A stretch of 64,000 bases of DNA from GWA2-66-18 sp964537395 (GTDB lineage: Bacteria > Elusimicrobiota > Elusimicrobia > UBA1565 > UBA9628). Where the stretch lies: positions 1-64,000 of the forward strand of contig CAZIBN010000012.1 in NCBI GenBank assembly GCA_964537395.1, written 5' to 3'. This document shows, one piece after another, positions 40,601 to 48,945 of this stretch. The stretch's first letter is position 1. Every line of letters begins with the position of its first letter. The notes below the pieces were generated by a model, which did no database searches, was not told the origin of the DNA, and saw nothing but the letters and a program-made list of their open reading frames with translations. Position numbers and translations under genes: made by a program.

Positions 40601-41169
40601 ACATCCTCGCCGTGGACGCCACGGGCGAAGTCCTGTCCGTCGCCCTCGGGAAGCATGAGCTCAAGCGTGCGGCCAAGAAGCATGACGAGGCGCTTCTCGC
40701 TCTCATCGAGCGGCTGCTGAAAAAAGCCAAGCTTAAGTGGTCCGATCTCGACGCAATCGCCGCCGCCTCGGGCCCGGGGCGATTCACCGGCATCCGCATC
40801 GGCATGTCGTTCGCCGCCGCCGCCGGGTTTCAGCTGAAGATCCCCGCGCTCGCGATCAGCCGGCTGGCGGCCGCGGCGGGAAGATCGAAGGCGAAGCGGG
40901 TGCTGGGCGCGCTGCCGGGCTGGAAGGACGAGGTCTACTCCCAGGAGTACCTGTCGGGAAAGGCCCGGGGCAAGGCGATCTGGACCGCGCCGCAGGACTG
41001 GCCGGCGGTGCGCGCCGCGGCCGAGAAGGACGGGCTCACGGTTTCTCATGGGGACACCTCCGCCGCCGATCTTCTTCCCGTCGCGCGGGCCATGCTCGCC
41101 GCGAAAAAGATCCCGCCGTTCAAGCCGTTCTACCTGAAGCCGGCGAGCTATGAAAGACCACGCGGTTAG
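40597..41169 (+). CDS. tsaB: tRNA t6A37 synthesis partner TsaB
   Basis: 190 aa, an ASKHA-fold paralogue of TsaD that lacks catalysis and acts as a dimerisation platform. It begins MNILAVDATGEVLSVAL and has the signature ASGPGRFTGIRIG. Length is a little below the usual 220-230, with a short C-terminal half. ATG 40597 overlaps the tsaE stop and is also seven bases after TAGAAT (40584-40589), so a second internal start of transcription is possible. Its 3' end overlaps rimI by 20 bases. Confidence 0.92.
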   Translation: MNILAVDATGEVLSVALGKHELKRAAKKHDEALLALIERLLKKAKLKWSDLDAIAAASGPGRFTGIRIGMSFAAAAGFQLKIPALAISRLAAAAGRSKAKRVLGALPGWKDEVYSQEYLSGKARGKAIWTAPQDWPAVRAAAEKDGLTVSHGDTSAADLLPVARAMLAAKKIPPFKPFYLKPASYERPRG

Positions 41170-41590
41170 GGCCGCGGAAGCGGACGATATCGAGGCGATC
41201 GCGGCGCTCGCCCAGTCCCGGCCGTACACTGCGAAGTGGCCGGCGCGCGAGCTCGCCTACGAGCTGGCGCGCCTGGATTCCCTGTTCCTCGTCGCCGGCG
41301 ACGGCGGCGCGGTGCGCGGCTACGCGCTCGCGCGCGTCGCCGAGCGTGACTGCCAATTGCTCGATCTCGCGGCGGCGTCCGACGGCGGCGGCTGCGGCCG
41401 CGCGCTGATGGCGGCGCTGATGAGCGCGGCGAAGTCGCGGACCTGCGTGAAGGTCACCCTCGAGGTGTCGGCGGCCAACGAGCGCGCGCTCGCCTTCTAC
41501 GCGAAGGCCGGGGCGAGGGTTGTCGGACGAAGGCCGAAGTTCTACTATGATGGCTCGGACGCCGTGCTGATGGATCTCGACATCCCTTGA
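41150..41590 (+). CDS. rimI: GNAT N-acetyltransferase, RimI-like
   Basis: 146 aa GNAT-fold protein. The N-terminal RAAEADDIEAIAAL and the late VTLEVSAANERALAFYAKAGARVVGRR are typical of RimI, which acetylates the N-terminus of ribosomal protein S18. The acetyl-CoA loop usually reading R/Q-x-x-G-x-G/A is here GGGCGRALM, weaker than normal. tsaE-tsaB-rimI order is conserved in many bacteria and is the main support for RimI over a generic GNAT. It overlaps tsaB by 20 bases; its stop overlaps the next TTG start. Confidence 0.82.
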   Translation: MKDHAVRAAEADDIEAIAALAQSRPYTAKWPARELAYELARLDSLFLVAGDGGAVRGYALARVAERDCQLLDLAAASDGGGCGRALMAALMSAAKSRTCVKVTLEVSAANERALAFYAKAGARVVGRRPKFYYDGSDAVLMDLDIP

Positions 41591-43704
41591 ACCTGCTCCT
41601 AGCGCTCCTCCTTGCATCGTCGGCCGCCGCCTCCTCGTCCGGGGGCTCCGGGACCGCCGCGGGCGCGCAGCAGGAATACCTGCGCGGGACCTTGCTCGAG
41701 CGGCGCGGCGCCTTCGCCGAGGCGCTGGACGCGTATGAGAAGGCTCTGGCGCTCGACCCCGGCTCGGCGTTCCTCGCCGGCGAGGCCGCGGACTTGGCGC
41801 TCGAGCTCGAGGACTGGTCCAAGGCGGAGAAGTGGGCGCGCCGGCGCCTGGAGCTCGCTCCGAAAGACGGGAAATCTCAGATGATCCTGGCGCGCGTGTT
41901 CTGGTCGCGCGGCCAGGAGGACGAGGCGATCAAGGAGTTCGAGTCGGCGCTCAAGCTCGATCCCGCGTCCATCGACTCGATCATGGCGCTGACGGAGATC
42001 ATCGCCCCGAAGGACCCGAAGCGCGCGCGCGTCATGCTCGAGCGCTTCCTGTCCGGCAACCCGGAGCACGCGGCCAAGGTCCTTCATGAGCTCGCCAAGC
42101 TCGACGCGCAGGAAGCCCGCTATCCGGCCGCCGTCGAGAAGCTTCGCCGGGCGATCTCCCTCGATGAGGCCGAGTCCGACCCGGTGCGCCTGACGCTCGG
42201 CCAGGTGTTCGAGATTTCCCATGACACGTCCTCGGCGATCGACGAGTACCGCAAGGTGCTGAGCTCGATCCCCGACGATTTCGAGCTGTGGGCGCATATC
42301 GCCGAGCTCGAGGCCGCGCGCGGCGATGACGGCGCGGCCCGCGCCGAGTTCCTGCGGCTCAAGGAAAAGCGACGCGACGACGCGACGGCCGCCGGCTGGC
42401 TCGCGTCCGATGCCGAGCGCGCCGGAGATTTCCGCGCGGCTGCCGCCTACCTGAAGGATAGCTCTGCCCTCAGGGACGACCCGACCTTGCATCTGCGACT
42501 GGGCTACTATCAGCTGCAGAGCGGCGGCGTGAAGGAGGCGATGATCACCTTGGCTGAGGCGCGCAAGCGCTGGCCGAAGGATGACCGCATCGCCTACTAC
42601 CTGGCCCTCGGCCACGACGACCTCGGCGAGCGCGTGTTGGCGACGGCGCTGCTGCGCGAGGTCTTGGCGCTCAAGCCTGAGGATCGCGACGCGCGGTGGC
42701 AGCTGGCGACCATACTCGAGAAGATGGACAAGATCGCGGAGGCCGAGATCGAGTTCCGGGCGCTGCTGGCGAGCAAGCATGACGACGCGCCCGCGCTCAA
42801 CTATCTCGGCTACGCCCTGGCCGACCGCGGCTTGAAGCTCGCGGAGGCCGAGGAGCTGATCCGCGGCGCGCTCGCTTTGGAGCCGGGGAACGCCGCCTAC
42901 CGGGACTCGCTCGGCTGGGCGATGTTCAAGCAGGGCCGCAGCACGGAGGCCGTCGTCGAGCTCGAGGCGTCCGCCCGCGAGATCGCCGACGACGAGTCGC
43001 TGTGGGGCCACCTCGCCGCCGCCTACGAGAGCGTGGGCAATGCCGAGGCGGCCTGGCTCGCGTGGCGCCTGGCTCAGAGCCTCGGCTCCAAGACGGCCCA
43101 GGAGAAGGCGGAGCTTCTCCAAAAGGGGCTGTCCGACGAGGGGCTCGGCGAGCTGTGGCGCAGGCATCTGGCCGCCGTTCAGGGCGGCGTCAAAAAAATG
43201 AGCGGCCTCTGCGAGCTCAAGGGCCGCATCGCGGGCCGGCCGGTGTCGCGGCAGGCGCTGTTCACCTTCCGCGCGCCGCGCGAGGTCGTCTTCGAGATCC
43301 TGGGCCCGATGTTCTCGACCGCGTGGCGTGCGCGCCTCGACGCGCGCGGATTCTCGATGGACCCGTTCCCCGTGGAAGGCCTCGACCAGCCTCGCGTCGA
43401 GGAGGCCGCGCACGGCGCGTTCGCGGCGATCGCGGCCGCGCTGTCCGGGGAAGCCTTCGAGCCCGGCCCGGCGCGCATGGAGCGCGGGTGGGGGCGGACC
43501 AGCCTGATGCGCTCCGCCTGGCGCATCGACCTTGAGGACGGCATGGCGAGGTCGATCTCGCCCGCCGGCAACGGCGTCTCTGTCGCCCTGTCCGATTTTC
43601 AGCGCGCGCGCGCGCGGCAGGTGCCCCGCCTCATGGAAACGAAGGGCCGCTTCTGGGAGCTTGCGATCTCCTGCGCCGAGCCGAAGACCGAGTTTGTACC
43701 TTGA
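41587..43704 (+). CDS. Exported TPR protein with LolB/DUF4292-like C-terminus
   Basis: 705 aa. A signal peptide (MNLLLALLLASSAAAS) is followed by about twelve TPR-like helical pairs (~22-520), with motifs such as AEALDAYEKALALDPGSAF and AEAEELIRGALALEPGNAAY. The last ~165 residues change to a beta-rich domain (GLCELKGRIAGRPVSRQALFTFRAPREVVFEILGP) resembling the LolB/LppX/DUF4292 lipid-binding fold. There is no lipobox cysteine. In gammaproteobacteria lolB adjoins ispE, as here, which supports the LolB-like reading. The role may be in envelope lipoprotein or lipid handling. The start is a TTG overlapping the rimI stop. Confidence 0.78.
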   Translation: MNLLLALLLASSAAASSSGGSGTAAGAQQEYLRGTLLERRGAFAEALDAYEKALALDPGSAFLAGEAADLALELEDWSKAEKWARRRLELAPKDGKSQMILARVFWSRGQEDEAIKEFESALKLDPASIDSIMALTEIIAPKDPKRARVMLERFLSGNPEHAAKVLHELAKLDAQEARYPAAVEKLRRAISLDEAESDPVRLTLGQVFEISHDTSSAIDEYRKVLSSIPDDFELWAHIAELEAARGDDGAARAEFLRLKEKRRDDATAAGWLASDAERAGDFRAAAAYLKDSSALRDDPTLHLRLGYYQLQSGGVKEAMITLAEARKRWPKDDRIAYYLALGHDDLGERVLATALLREVLALKPEDRDARWQLATILEKMDKIAEAEIEFRALLASKHDDAPALNYLGYALADRGLKLAEAEELIRGALALEPGNAAYRDSLGWAMFKQGRSTEAVVELEASAREIADDESLWGHLAAAYESVGNAEAAWLAWRLAQSLGSKTAQEKAELLQKGLSDEGLGELWRRHLAAVQGGVKKMSGLCELKGRIAGRPVSRQALFTFRAPREVVFEILGPMFSTAWRARLDARGFSMDPFPVEGLDQPRVEEAAHGAFAAIAAALSGEAFEPGPARMERGWGRTSLMRSAWRIDLEDGMARSISPAGNGVSVALSDFQRARARQVPRLMETKGRFWELAISCAEPKTEFVP

Positions 43705-44591
43705 AACAGCAATGTCCGGCGAAGATCAACCTTTTCCTCGAGGTCACGGGCAGGCGCAAGAGCGGCTACCATACGCTCGCGACTCTTTTCGCCAAGATCA
43801 ACATTTACGATGTTCTCGATATGGAGGTCGTCAACGGCAATAAGCCCACGCTCGAGATCATCGATGAGCTCGACACCATGCCCCTGTCGGCCGGCCCCGA
43901 TAACCTGATTTTGCGCGCCGCCCGGGCCTTTTACCGGGAGTTCCGGGTCGGCGTCGGGGTTAAGATCGTCTTAACCAAGAGGATCCCTATGGGCGCGGGC
44001 CTTGGCGGAGGGTCCTCGGACGCCGCGGGCACTCTTCTTGGATTAGCCAGGCTTTTGCAGATCAATCTGACTGCGGCAAAGAAGAGAAAGCTGCACGATA
44101 TCGGCGTCAGATTGGGCGCTGACGTCCCATTTTTCCTCAAAGACGCCAATTTCTGCCGGGCGACCGGCATCGGGGACCGCTTAAAACCGGTTAAAATCCA
44201 GAAATCTTTGCCGTTCATGGTCCTGGTTTGGCCGGGATTTCCTTCTCCGACGGGGCCCGTTTTCACGGCTGTTCCTCCCCGCCGGCGTTCGGAGATATTG
44301 ACGCGTCTCTCCCAACTTGATAAACTCATCCGTCGTCTGAAAACAGGCCGTCCCGTCGAAGAATGGGGGGGGCTTCTTTTTAACCGTTTGGAGCAGGCGG
44401 AGTTGCCGGCTATGAAGGAAATTGCGCAGGCCAGGCGTATTCTGGAATCGGCCGGCGCAAAGGGAGTGCGCATGTCGGGTTCGGGTTCTTCGGTCTTCGG
44501 GTTTATTAATTCGCACGCCGAAGGCGTGCGAGTCGTGCGGCGGCTCCAGGCTTACCCCTGGAAGGTCTATTTGACGAGCTGTCACGGCTGA
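43701..44591 (+). CDS. ispE: 4-diphosphocytidyl-2-C-methyl-D-erythritol kinase
   Basis: 296 aa GHMP kinase of the MEP isoprenoid route, phosphorylating CDP-ME. Visible are the N-terminal CPAKINLFLEVTGRRKSGYHTL, the ATP-binding PMGAGLGGGSSDAAGTLLGL, GADVPFFL and the C-terminal MSGSGSSVFGF. The start is a TTG overlapping the previous stop. Base composition drops visibly here relative to neighbours (more A/T, many unpreferred codons), and the same mild drop continues into spoVG. The order ispE-spoVG-glmU-prs-ctc-pth is the known Bacillus layout. Confidence 0.94.
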   Translation: MKQQCPAKINLFLEVTGRRKSGYHTLATLFAKINIYDVLDMEVVNGNKPTLEIIDELDTMPLSAGPDNLILRAARAFYREFRVGVGVKIVLTKRIPMGAGLGGGSSDAAGTLLGLARLLQINLTAAKKRKLHDIGVRLGADVPFFLKDANFCRATGIGDRLKPVKIQKSLPFMVLVWPGFPSPTGPVFTAVPPRRRSEILTRLSQLDKLIRRLKTGRPVEEWGGLLFNRLEQAELPAMKEIAQARRILESAGAKGVRMSGSGSSVFGFINSHAEGVRVVRRLQAYPWKVYLTSCHG

Positions 44592-44595
44592 TATC

Positions 44596-44889
44596 TTGGA
44601 AATCACGGAAATCCGCGTCCACCTGCGCAAAGAGGATAAGCTTAAGGCGTTTGCAACCGTCACTTTTGACCACTGCTTCGTGGTCCGCAATCTAAAGGTG
44701 ATCGCGAACGAAAAAGGGCTGATTCTTTGCATGCCGTCCCGGAAGATGCCCGACGGCAGCTTCAAGGACGTGGCGCATCCGATCACGGTTGAATTTAGAG
44801 CTCTTCTGGAGAAAAAAGTGTTCGCCTGCTACGAGCGGGAAGTTCTCCAGGCCGCTGCAGGGAAGTGTGTCGACTCCCGGGTGGTGTAA
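44596..44889 (+). CDS. spoVG: SpoVG family RNA/DNA-binding regulator
   Basis: 97 aa. The start (TTG 44596) and sequence MEITEIRVHLRKEDKLKAFATVTFDHCFVVRNLKVI are diagnostic. MPSRKMPDGSFKDVAHPI is the hallmark SpoVG motif, and the C-terminal helix binds nucleic acid in studied members. SpoVG proteins are widespread site-specific RNA/DNA binders affecting cell division, envelope genes and translation, not only sporulation. The final five codons and stop lie inside tRNA-Gln, so tRNA processing would trim the end of this mRNA. Confidence 0.92.
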   Translation: MEITEIRVHLRKEDKLKAFATVTFDHCFVVRNLKVIANEKGLILCMPSRKMPDGSFKDVAHPITVEFRALLEKKVFACYEREVLQAAAGKCVDSRVV

Positions 44890-44944
44890 TGGTAACACAG
44901 AGGCCTTTGAAGCCTTTATTCGTGGTTCGAGTCCACGCCCGGGA
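44875..44944 (+). tRNA. tRNA-Gln (UUG anticodon)
   Basis: The 70-nt cloverleaf reads clearly. The acceptor stem TCCCGGG pairs with CCCGGGA, and a short D arm is around GTGTAATGGTAACAC. The anticodon arm GAGGC-CTTTGAA-GCCTT has UUG at 34-36. The T arm is CGTGG-TTCGAGT-CCACG. CCA is not encoded. The first 15 bases are also the 3' end of spoVG. It lies between spoVG and glmU. Confidence 0.95.
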
Positions 44945-44968
44945 ATAGCGATTTAATAGGAAAATGAA

Positions 44969-46357
44969 ATGAGCGCGACCAAAAAGGGACAAGGCCAGCT
45001 GTGCGTGCTGATCCTCGCCGCCGGTCAGGGCACCCGGATGGAATCCACCATCCCGAAGGTGCTCCACCATGTCGGCGGGCGCCCCATGCTTTTCTACGTC
45101 CTGCGCATCGCCAACGCGCTCAAGCCGGGCTCCATTGGCGTCGTCGTCGGCCATGAGTCCGCGCAGGTCAAGGAAGCCTCGGCGGAGATGCTGAAGTCCG
45201 TCGGCATCGCACGTCCGCTCCAGATAATCCATCAGAAGAAGCAGATGGGCTCGGGCAACGCGGTCGTCGAGGCGCTCCCCTTCCTCAAGAAGTTCAAGAC
45301 CGCCATGGTCATGTGCGGCGACACGCCCCTGCTGACGTACGAATCCATCTACAATCTTTTCCTTACCCATGAGCAGCTCAAGGGCCAGGCCACCTTGCTC
45401 ACCGCGCGCCTGGCCAACCCCAAGGGCTACGGCCGCATCGTGCGCGGCGCCCTCGGCGAGGTCCAGCGCATCGTCGAGGAAAGCGTCGCGTCTCCCAAGG
45501 AGCTGGCGGTGACCGAGGTCAACTCGGGCGCGTACTGCTTCGAGGTCGCGGCCCTCATCGACGGCCTCAAGGAGATCGGCGCCAAGGGCCCGAAGAAGGA
45601 GCACTTCCTGACCGACGTGATGGAAGCCATCCGCGGCAAGGGCGGCCGTATTCACGCTTACACCTCGTCGAATTCAGAGGAAATCCAGGGCGTCAACAAC
45701 CGCGCCCAGCTCTCCGCCGCCGAGCGCGTGCTGAACAAGCGCATGCTCGAGCGCCTGATGATCTCCGGCGTCACCATCCGCGATCCCCAGTCCACCCACG
45801 TCGACGCCGACGTCGAGATCGGCCAGGACACCGTGATCTATCCCGGCACCATCCTGCGCGGCCATACGAAGATCGGCCGCATGTGCCGCATCGGACCCTT
45901 CACCCATATCGAGGACACCTCGATCGGCAACGAGTGCGAGGTCCGCTTCTCCTACGTCGTCCAGGCGCGCCTGCTCGAGAAGACCTCGGTCGGGCCGTTC
46001 GCCCACATCCGGCCCGAATCGACGATCGGCCCGCGCGCGCGCATCGGCAACTTCACCGAGGTCAAGGCCTCGAAGATCGGCTTCGGCTCTAAGGTCAACC
46101 ACCTCTCCTACATCGGCGACGCCGACATCGCCGAGGACGTCAACATCGGCGCCGGCACGATCACCTGCAACTACGACGGCAAGGAGAAGCATAAGACGGT
46201 GATCGGCGCGAAGGCGTTCATCGGCTCCAACGTGAACCTGATCGCCCCCGTCAAGATCGGCCGCGGCGCCAAGGTGGCCGCCGGTTCCACCGTGACCGAG
46301 GACGTCCCCGACGACGCGTTGGCCATCGCCCGCGCCCGCCAGGTGAACAAGACCTGA
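44969..46357 (+). CDS. glmU: Bifunctional GlcNAc-1-P uridyltransferase/GlcN-1-P acetyltransferase
   Basis: 462 aa, full length. The N-terminal pyrophosphorylase domain has LILAAGQGTRMESTIPKVLH (signature and Lys), GDTPLLT and the QMGSGNAVVEAL region. From ~255 on it becomes a left-handed beta helix of hexapeptide repeats (IGQDTVIYPGTILRGHTKIG, IGPRARIGNF) carrying acetyltransferase residues around NYDGKEKHKTVIG. It completes UDP-GlcNAc formation after glmS and glmM. AGGA about nine bases before ATG 44969 may act as a ribosome binding site. It starts 24 bases after the tRNA, so cotranscription with tRNA-Gln is likely. Confidence 0.96.
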   Translation: MSATKKGQGQLCVLILAAGQGTRMESTIPKVLHHVGGRPMLFYVLRIANALKPGSIGVVVGHESAQVKEASAEMLKSVGIARPLQIIHQKKQMGSGNAVVEALPFLKKFKTAMVMCGDTPLLTYESIYNLFLTHEQLKGQATLLTARLANPKGYGRIVRGALGEVQRIVEESVASPKELAVTEVNSGAYCFEVAALIDGLKEIGAKGPKKEHFLTDVMEAIRGKGGRIHAYTSSNSEEIQGVNNRAQLSAAERVLNKRMLERLMISGVTIRDPQSTHVDADVEIGQDTVIYPGTILRGHTKIGRMCRIGPFTHIEDTSIGNECEVRFSYVVQARLLEKTSVGPFAHIRPESTIGPRARIGNFTEVKASKIGFGSKVNHLSYIGDADIAEDVNIGAGTITCNYDGKEKHKTVIGAKAFIGSNVNLIAPVKIGRGAKVAAGSTVTEDVPDDALAIARARQVNKT

Positions 46358-46359
46358 TC

Positions 46360-47382
46360 ATGGCCATTAAATCACCCGAGAAGGCGGAGGCGCGCATGGC
46401 GGCCCATAAGTTCGTCGAGAAGCCTCTCCCGATGGAGGGCTTGAAGTCCCTGCGCGGCATCAAGATCTTCTCCGGCAACGCAAATCGGCCCCTGGCCGAA
46501 GACATCGCGAAATATCTCGGCGTCACTCTCGGCAAGACCCATGTGGGCCGCTTCGCCGACGGCGAGATCAACCTGCAGATCGAGGAGAACGTCCGCGGCG
46601 CCGACTGCTACGTCATCCAGCCGACCTGCCGCCCCGTCAACGAGAACCTGATGGAGCTGCTGATCATGATCGACGCGCTGCGCCGCGCGTCGGCGGGCCG
46701 CATCACGGCGGTCATGCCCTACTACGGCTACGCTCGCGCCGACCGCAAGACCGCGCCGCGCATGCCGATCACCTCCAAGCTCGTGGCCAACCTCATCGTC
46801 GAGGCGGGTGCCAACCGCGTCATCACGATGGACCTTCACGCCGCCCAGATCCAGGGCTTCTTCGACATCCCCGTCGACCATCTTTACGCCGCGCCGATCC
46901 TCATCGATTACGTGAAGAAGCTGGCGCTCAAGAATCTCGTCGTCGTCTCGCCCGACGTGGGCGGTGTGGAGCGCGCCCGCGCGTTCGCCAAGCGCCTGAA
47001 CGCGGGCCTGTGCATCATCGACAAGCGCCGCCCGCGTCCGAACGAGGCCTCGGTCTACAATATCATCGGCGACGTTAAGGGAAAGAACTGCTTCATCCTC
47101 GACGACATGGTGGACACCGGCGGCACGCTCTGCAAGGTCGCCGACAAGATCCGCGAGAATGGCGCGCTGAAGGTCTATGCCGCCTGCGTCCACGGCGTGC
47201 TGTCCGGCGCCGCTCACGACTTGATCGCCAAGTCATCTTTAGAGGAAATGATCCTCACCGATTCGATCCCGGTCCATGCGCTGGCCGGGGGGAAACTGAC
47301 GGTATTGTCGATAGCACCCCTTATGGGGGAAGCTATAGCACGTAATCATCAGGGCAAGTCCATCAGCGCTTTGTTCGTTTAA
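46360..47382 (+). CDS. prs: Ribose-phosphate pyrophosphokinase
   Basis: 340 aa, making PRPP from ribose-5-P and ATP. Catalytic and binding motifs: KIFSGNANRPLAEDIAKYLG, RFADGEINLQIEENVRGADCYVIQPTC, MPYYGYARADRK, and the PRPP loop FILDDMVDTGGTLCKVA. Relative to most class I enzymes it carries about 25-30 extra N-terminal residues (MAIKSPEKAEARMAAHKFVEK...). An internal ATG at 46396 or 46432 could be the true start instead. It is two bases from glmU. PRPP feeds hpt and purine synthesis. Confidence 0.95.
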   Translation: MAIKSPEKAEARMAAHKFVEKPLPMEGLKSLRGIKIFSGNANRPLAEDIAKYLGVTLGKTHVGRFADGEINLQIEENVRGADCYVIQPTCRPVNENLMELLIMIDALRRASAGRITAVMPYYGYARADRKTAPRMPITSKLVANLIVEAGANRVITMDLHAAQIQGFFDIPVDHLYAAPILIDYVKKLALKNLVVVSPDVGGVERARAFAKRLNAGLCIIDKRRPRPNEASVYNIIGDVKGKNCFILDDMVDTGGTLCKVADKIRENGALKVYAACVHGVLSGAAHDLIAKSSLEEMILTDSIPVHALAGGKLTVLSIAPLMGEAIARNHQGKSISALFV

Positions 47383-47403
47383 GACACAGGAGAGTAATAA
47401 GTC

Positions 47404-48141
47404 ATGGAAATCACGTTGAATGTCGAAGTCCGCGCTGCGAAGGGCACGAAGAAGGTCCTGAGCACGCTCCGCGCCGCATCCACCATCCCCGCCATCGTGT
47501 ACGGCGGAGAGAAGGGGCCGATCCTGCTCGCTCTGTCCGAGAAGGACCTGATGGCCGCCCGTAAGAAGGGAGGCGCCAACGCCATCCTTCGCCTGAAGCA
47601 CGCGAAGGGCGAGGAGACCGTCATCGTCAAGGAGCTGCAGCGGCACCCGGTCACTGACCGGCCCGTGCACGCCGACTTCCAGCGCATCTCGCTGACCACG
47701 AAGATCGAGGCCAAGGTCCCGCTGAACATCATCGGCGAGGCGCCCGGCGTCAAGACCTCCGGCGGCATGATGTCCATCGACATGCGCGAGCTGCGCATCA
47801 AGGCCCTGCCCACGGCCATCCCGCAGAAGATCGACGTGGATGTCTCCAAGCTCGAGCTTCATCAGAGCATCACGGTCAAGGACCTCGTGCTCGCCGAAGG
47901 CGTGGAGATCCTTGACTCCATGGACGCCGCCGTCATCCGCATCGTCCTCGCGAAGGTTGAAGTCGTGGCCGAGCCCGTGCCCGGCGCCGTCGTTGAAGGC
48001 GCTGTCGCCGCCGCCGAGCCCGAATCCGCCGCCACGAAGGGCAAGAAGGACGAGGAAGGCAAGCTCACCAAGGAAGCGGTCAAGCCGGGCGCTCCGGCCG
48101 CCGATGCCAAGAAGGACGCCAAGAAGGACGTCAAGAAGTAG
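47404..48141 (+). CDS. rplY: Ribosomal protein bL25, Ctc (TL5) type
   Basis: 245 aa, the long two-domain form that binds 5S rRNA. The N-terminal 5S-binding domain has VEVRAAKGTKKVLSTLRAASTIPAIVYGG. The C-terminal TL5 domain covers ~95-190, with ETVIVKELQRHPVTDRPVHADFQRI at the junction. The last ~45 residues are a low-complexity charged tail (EGKLTKEAVKPGAPAADAKKD...) common in this family. A good Shine-Dalgarno (CAGGAG) sits before ATG 47404. In Bacillus this gene is the general-stress gene ctc in the same position. Confidence 0.94.
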   Translation: MEITLNVEVRAAKGTKKVLSTLRAASTIPAIVYGGEKGPILLALSEKDLMAARKKGGANAILRLKHAKGEETVIVKELQRHPVTDRPVHADFQRISLTTKIEAKVPLNIIGEAPGVKTSGGMMSIDMRELRIKALPTAIPQKIDVDVSKLELHQSITVKDLVLAEGVEILDSMDAAVIRIVLAKVEVVAEPVPGAVVEGAVAAAEPESAATKGKKDEEGKLTKEAVKPGAPAADAKKDAKKDVKK

Positions 48142-48162
48142 GCGACCTAAGACTTACCCTAC

Positions 48163-48723
48163 ATGGCGCTTAAGCTCGTCGTCGGCCTCGGCAACCCGGG
48201 CCCGGAATACGAGAAGACGCGCCACAACGTGGGCTTCCGCCTCGCCGACCGCATGGTCGGCGAGGCGGATTCTTTTTCGAACTTCAAGGGCCTCGGCGTC
48301 GCGGCCAAGGTCGGAAATCTGTGGGTGGCCAAGCCGATGACCTACATGAATCTGTCCGGCGAGTTCGTGCAGAAGTTCGCTGCTTATCACAACATCGCGC
48401 TCGAGGACATACTCATCGCTTATGACGAGATGGCCTTGCCGCTCGGGAAGATCCGCATACGCAAGAACGGGTCGGCGGGCGGGCAGAAGGGGATGCTGTC
48501 GATCATTCAGCATTTCGGGACCGACAACGTATCGAGGATCCGGATCGGGATCGGGCCTCAGCCGGAGAAGATGAGCGCGACCGACTTCGTGCTGGGGCGA
48601 TTCAATAAAAGCGAAGAAAACGAGCTGGACGCCGTTTTCGACCGCGCCGTGGAAGCCATCAAGGTGGTGGTCGAAAACGGCGTCGACGCAGCCATGAATC
48701 GCTATAATCCGGCTGCGCCATGA
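48163..48723 (+). CDS. pth: Peptidyl-tRNA hydrolase
   Basis: 186 aa, recycling peptidyl-tRNA. Motifs: VVGLGNPGPEYEKTRHNVGF (catalytic His and Asn), KPMTYMNLSGEFVQ, DEMALPLGKIRIRKNGSAGGQKGMLSI and the late IRIGIGPQP. The usual GGHNG turn reads GGQKG, a variant that lacks the second histidine but occurs in other bacterial sequences as far as I recall. Its stop overlaps the next small gene as ATGA. It closes the conserved glmU-prs-ctc-pth block. Confidence 0.94.
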   Translation: MALKLVVGLGNPGPEYEKTRHNVGFRLADRMVGEADSFSNFKGLGVAAKVGNLWVAKPMTYMNLSGEFVQKFAAYHNIALEDILIAYDEMALPLGKIRIRKNGSAGGQKGMLSIIQHFGTDNVSRIRIGIGPQPEKMSATDFVLGRFNKSEENELDAVFDRAVEAIKVVVENGVDAAMNRYNPAAP

Positions 48724-48938
48724 CGCCCAACCTCAAGATCATCATCGGCCTGATCAGCGGTCTCCTCGGCCTGGGCTATCTGTACCGCCCCGACCTGATC
48801 GAGCGCATGAATGCCGTCCTGCGCGACTACCTGCTCAACGACGCCTACATCGCGTTGGAGCGCAGGAAGTGGGGGATGTTCTTCCTTCTGGTCTCCTTCC
48901 TGTTCCTGTATATGGGCTGGTCGGCGCTCCCGCGCTGA
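48720..48938 (+). CDS. Small two-helix membrane protein, unknown
   Basis: 72 aa. Two hydrophobic helices (LKIIIGLISGLLGLGYLY and MFFLLVSFLFLYMGWSAL) flank a charged amphipathic segment (RPDLIERMNAVLRDYLLNDAYIALERRK). No family recognised. Start ATG 48720 overlaps the pth stop, and pmbA follows seven bases after its stop, so it belongs to the same run. The coding case rests on the coupled start, the clean helix pattern and the lack of space for any alternative. Confidence 0.65.
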   Translation: MTPNLKIIIGLISGLLGLGYLYRPDLIERMNAVLRDYLLNDAYIALERRKWGMFFLLVSFLFLYMGWSALPR

Positions 48939-48945
48939 GGGATCC

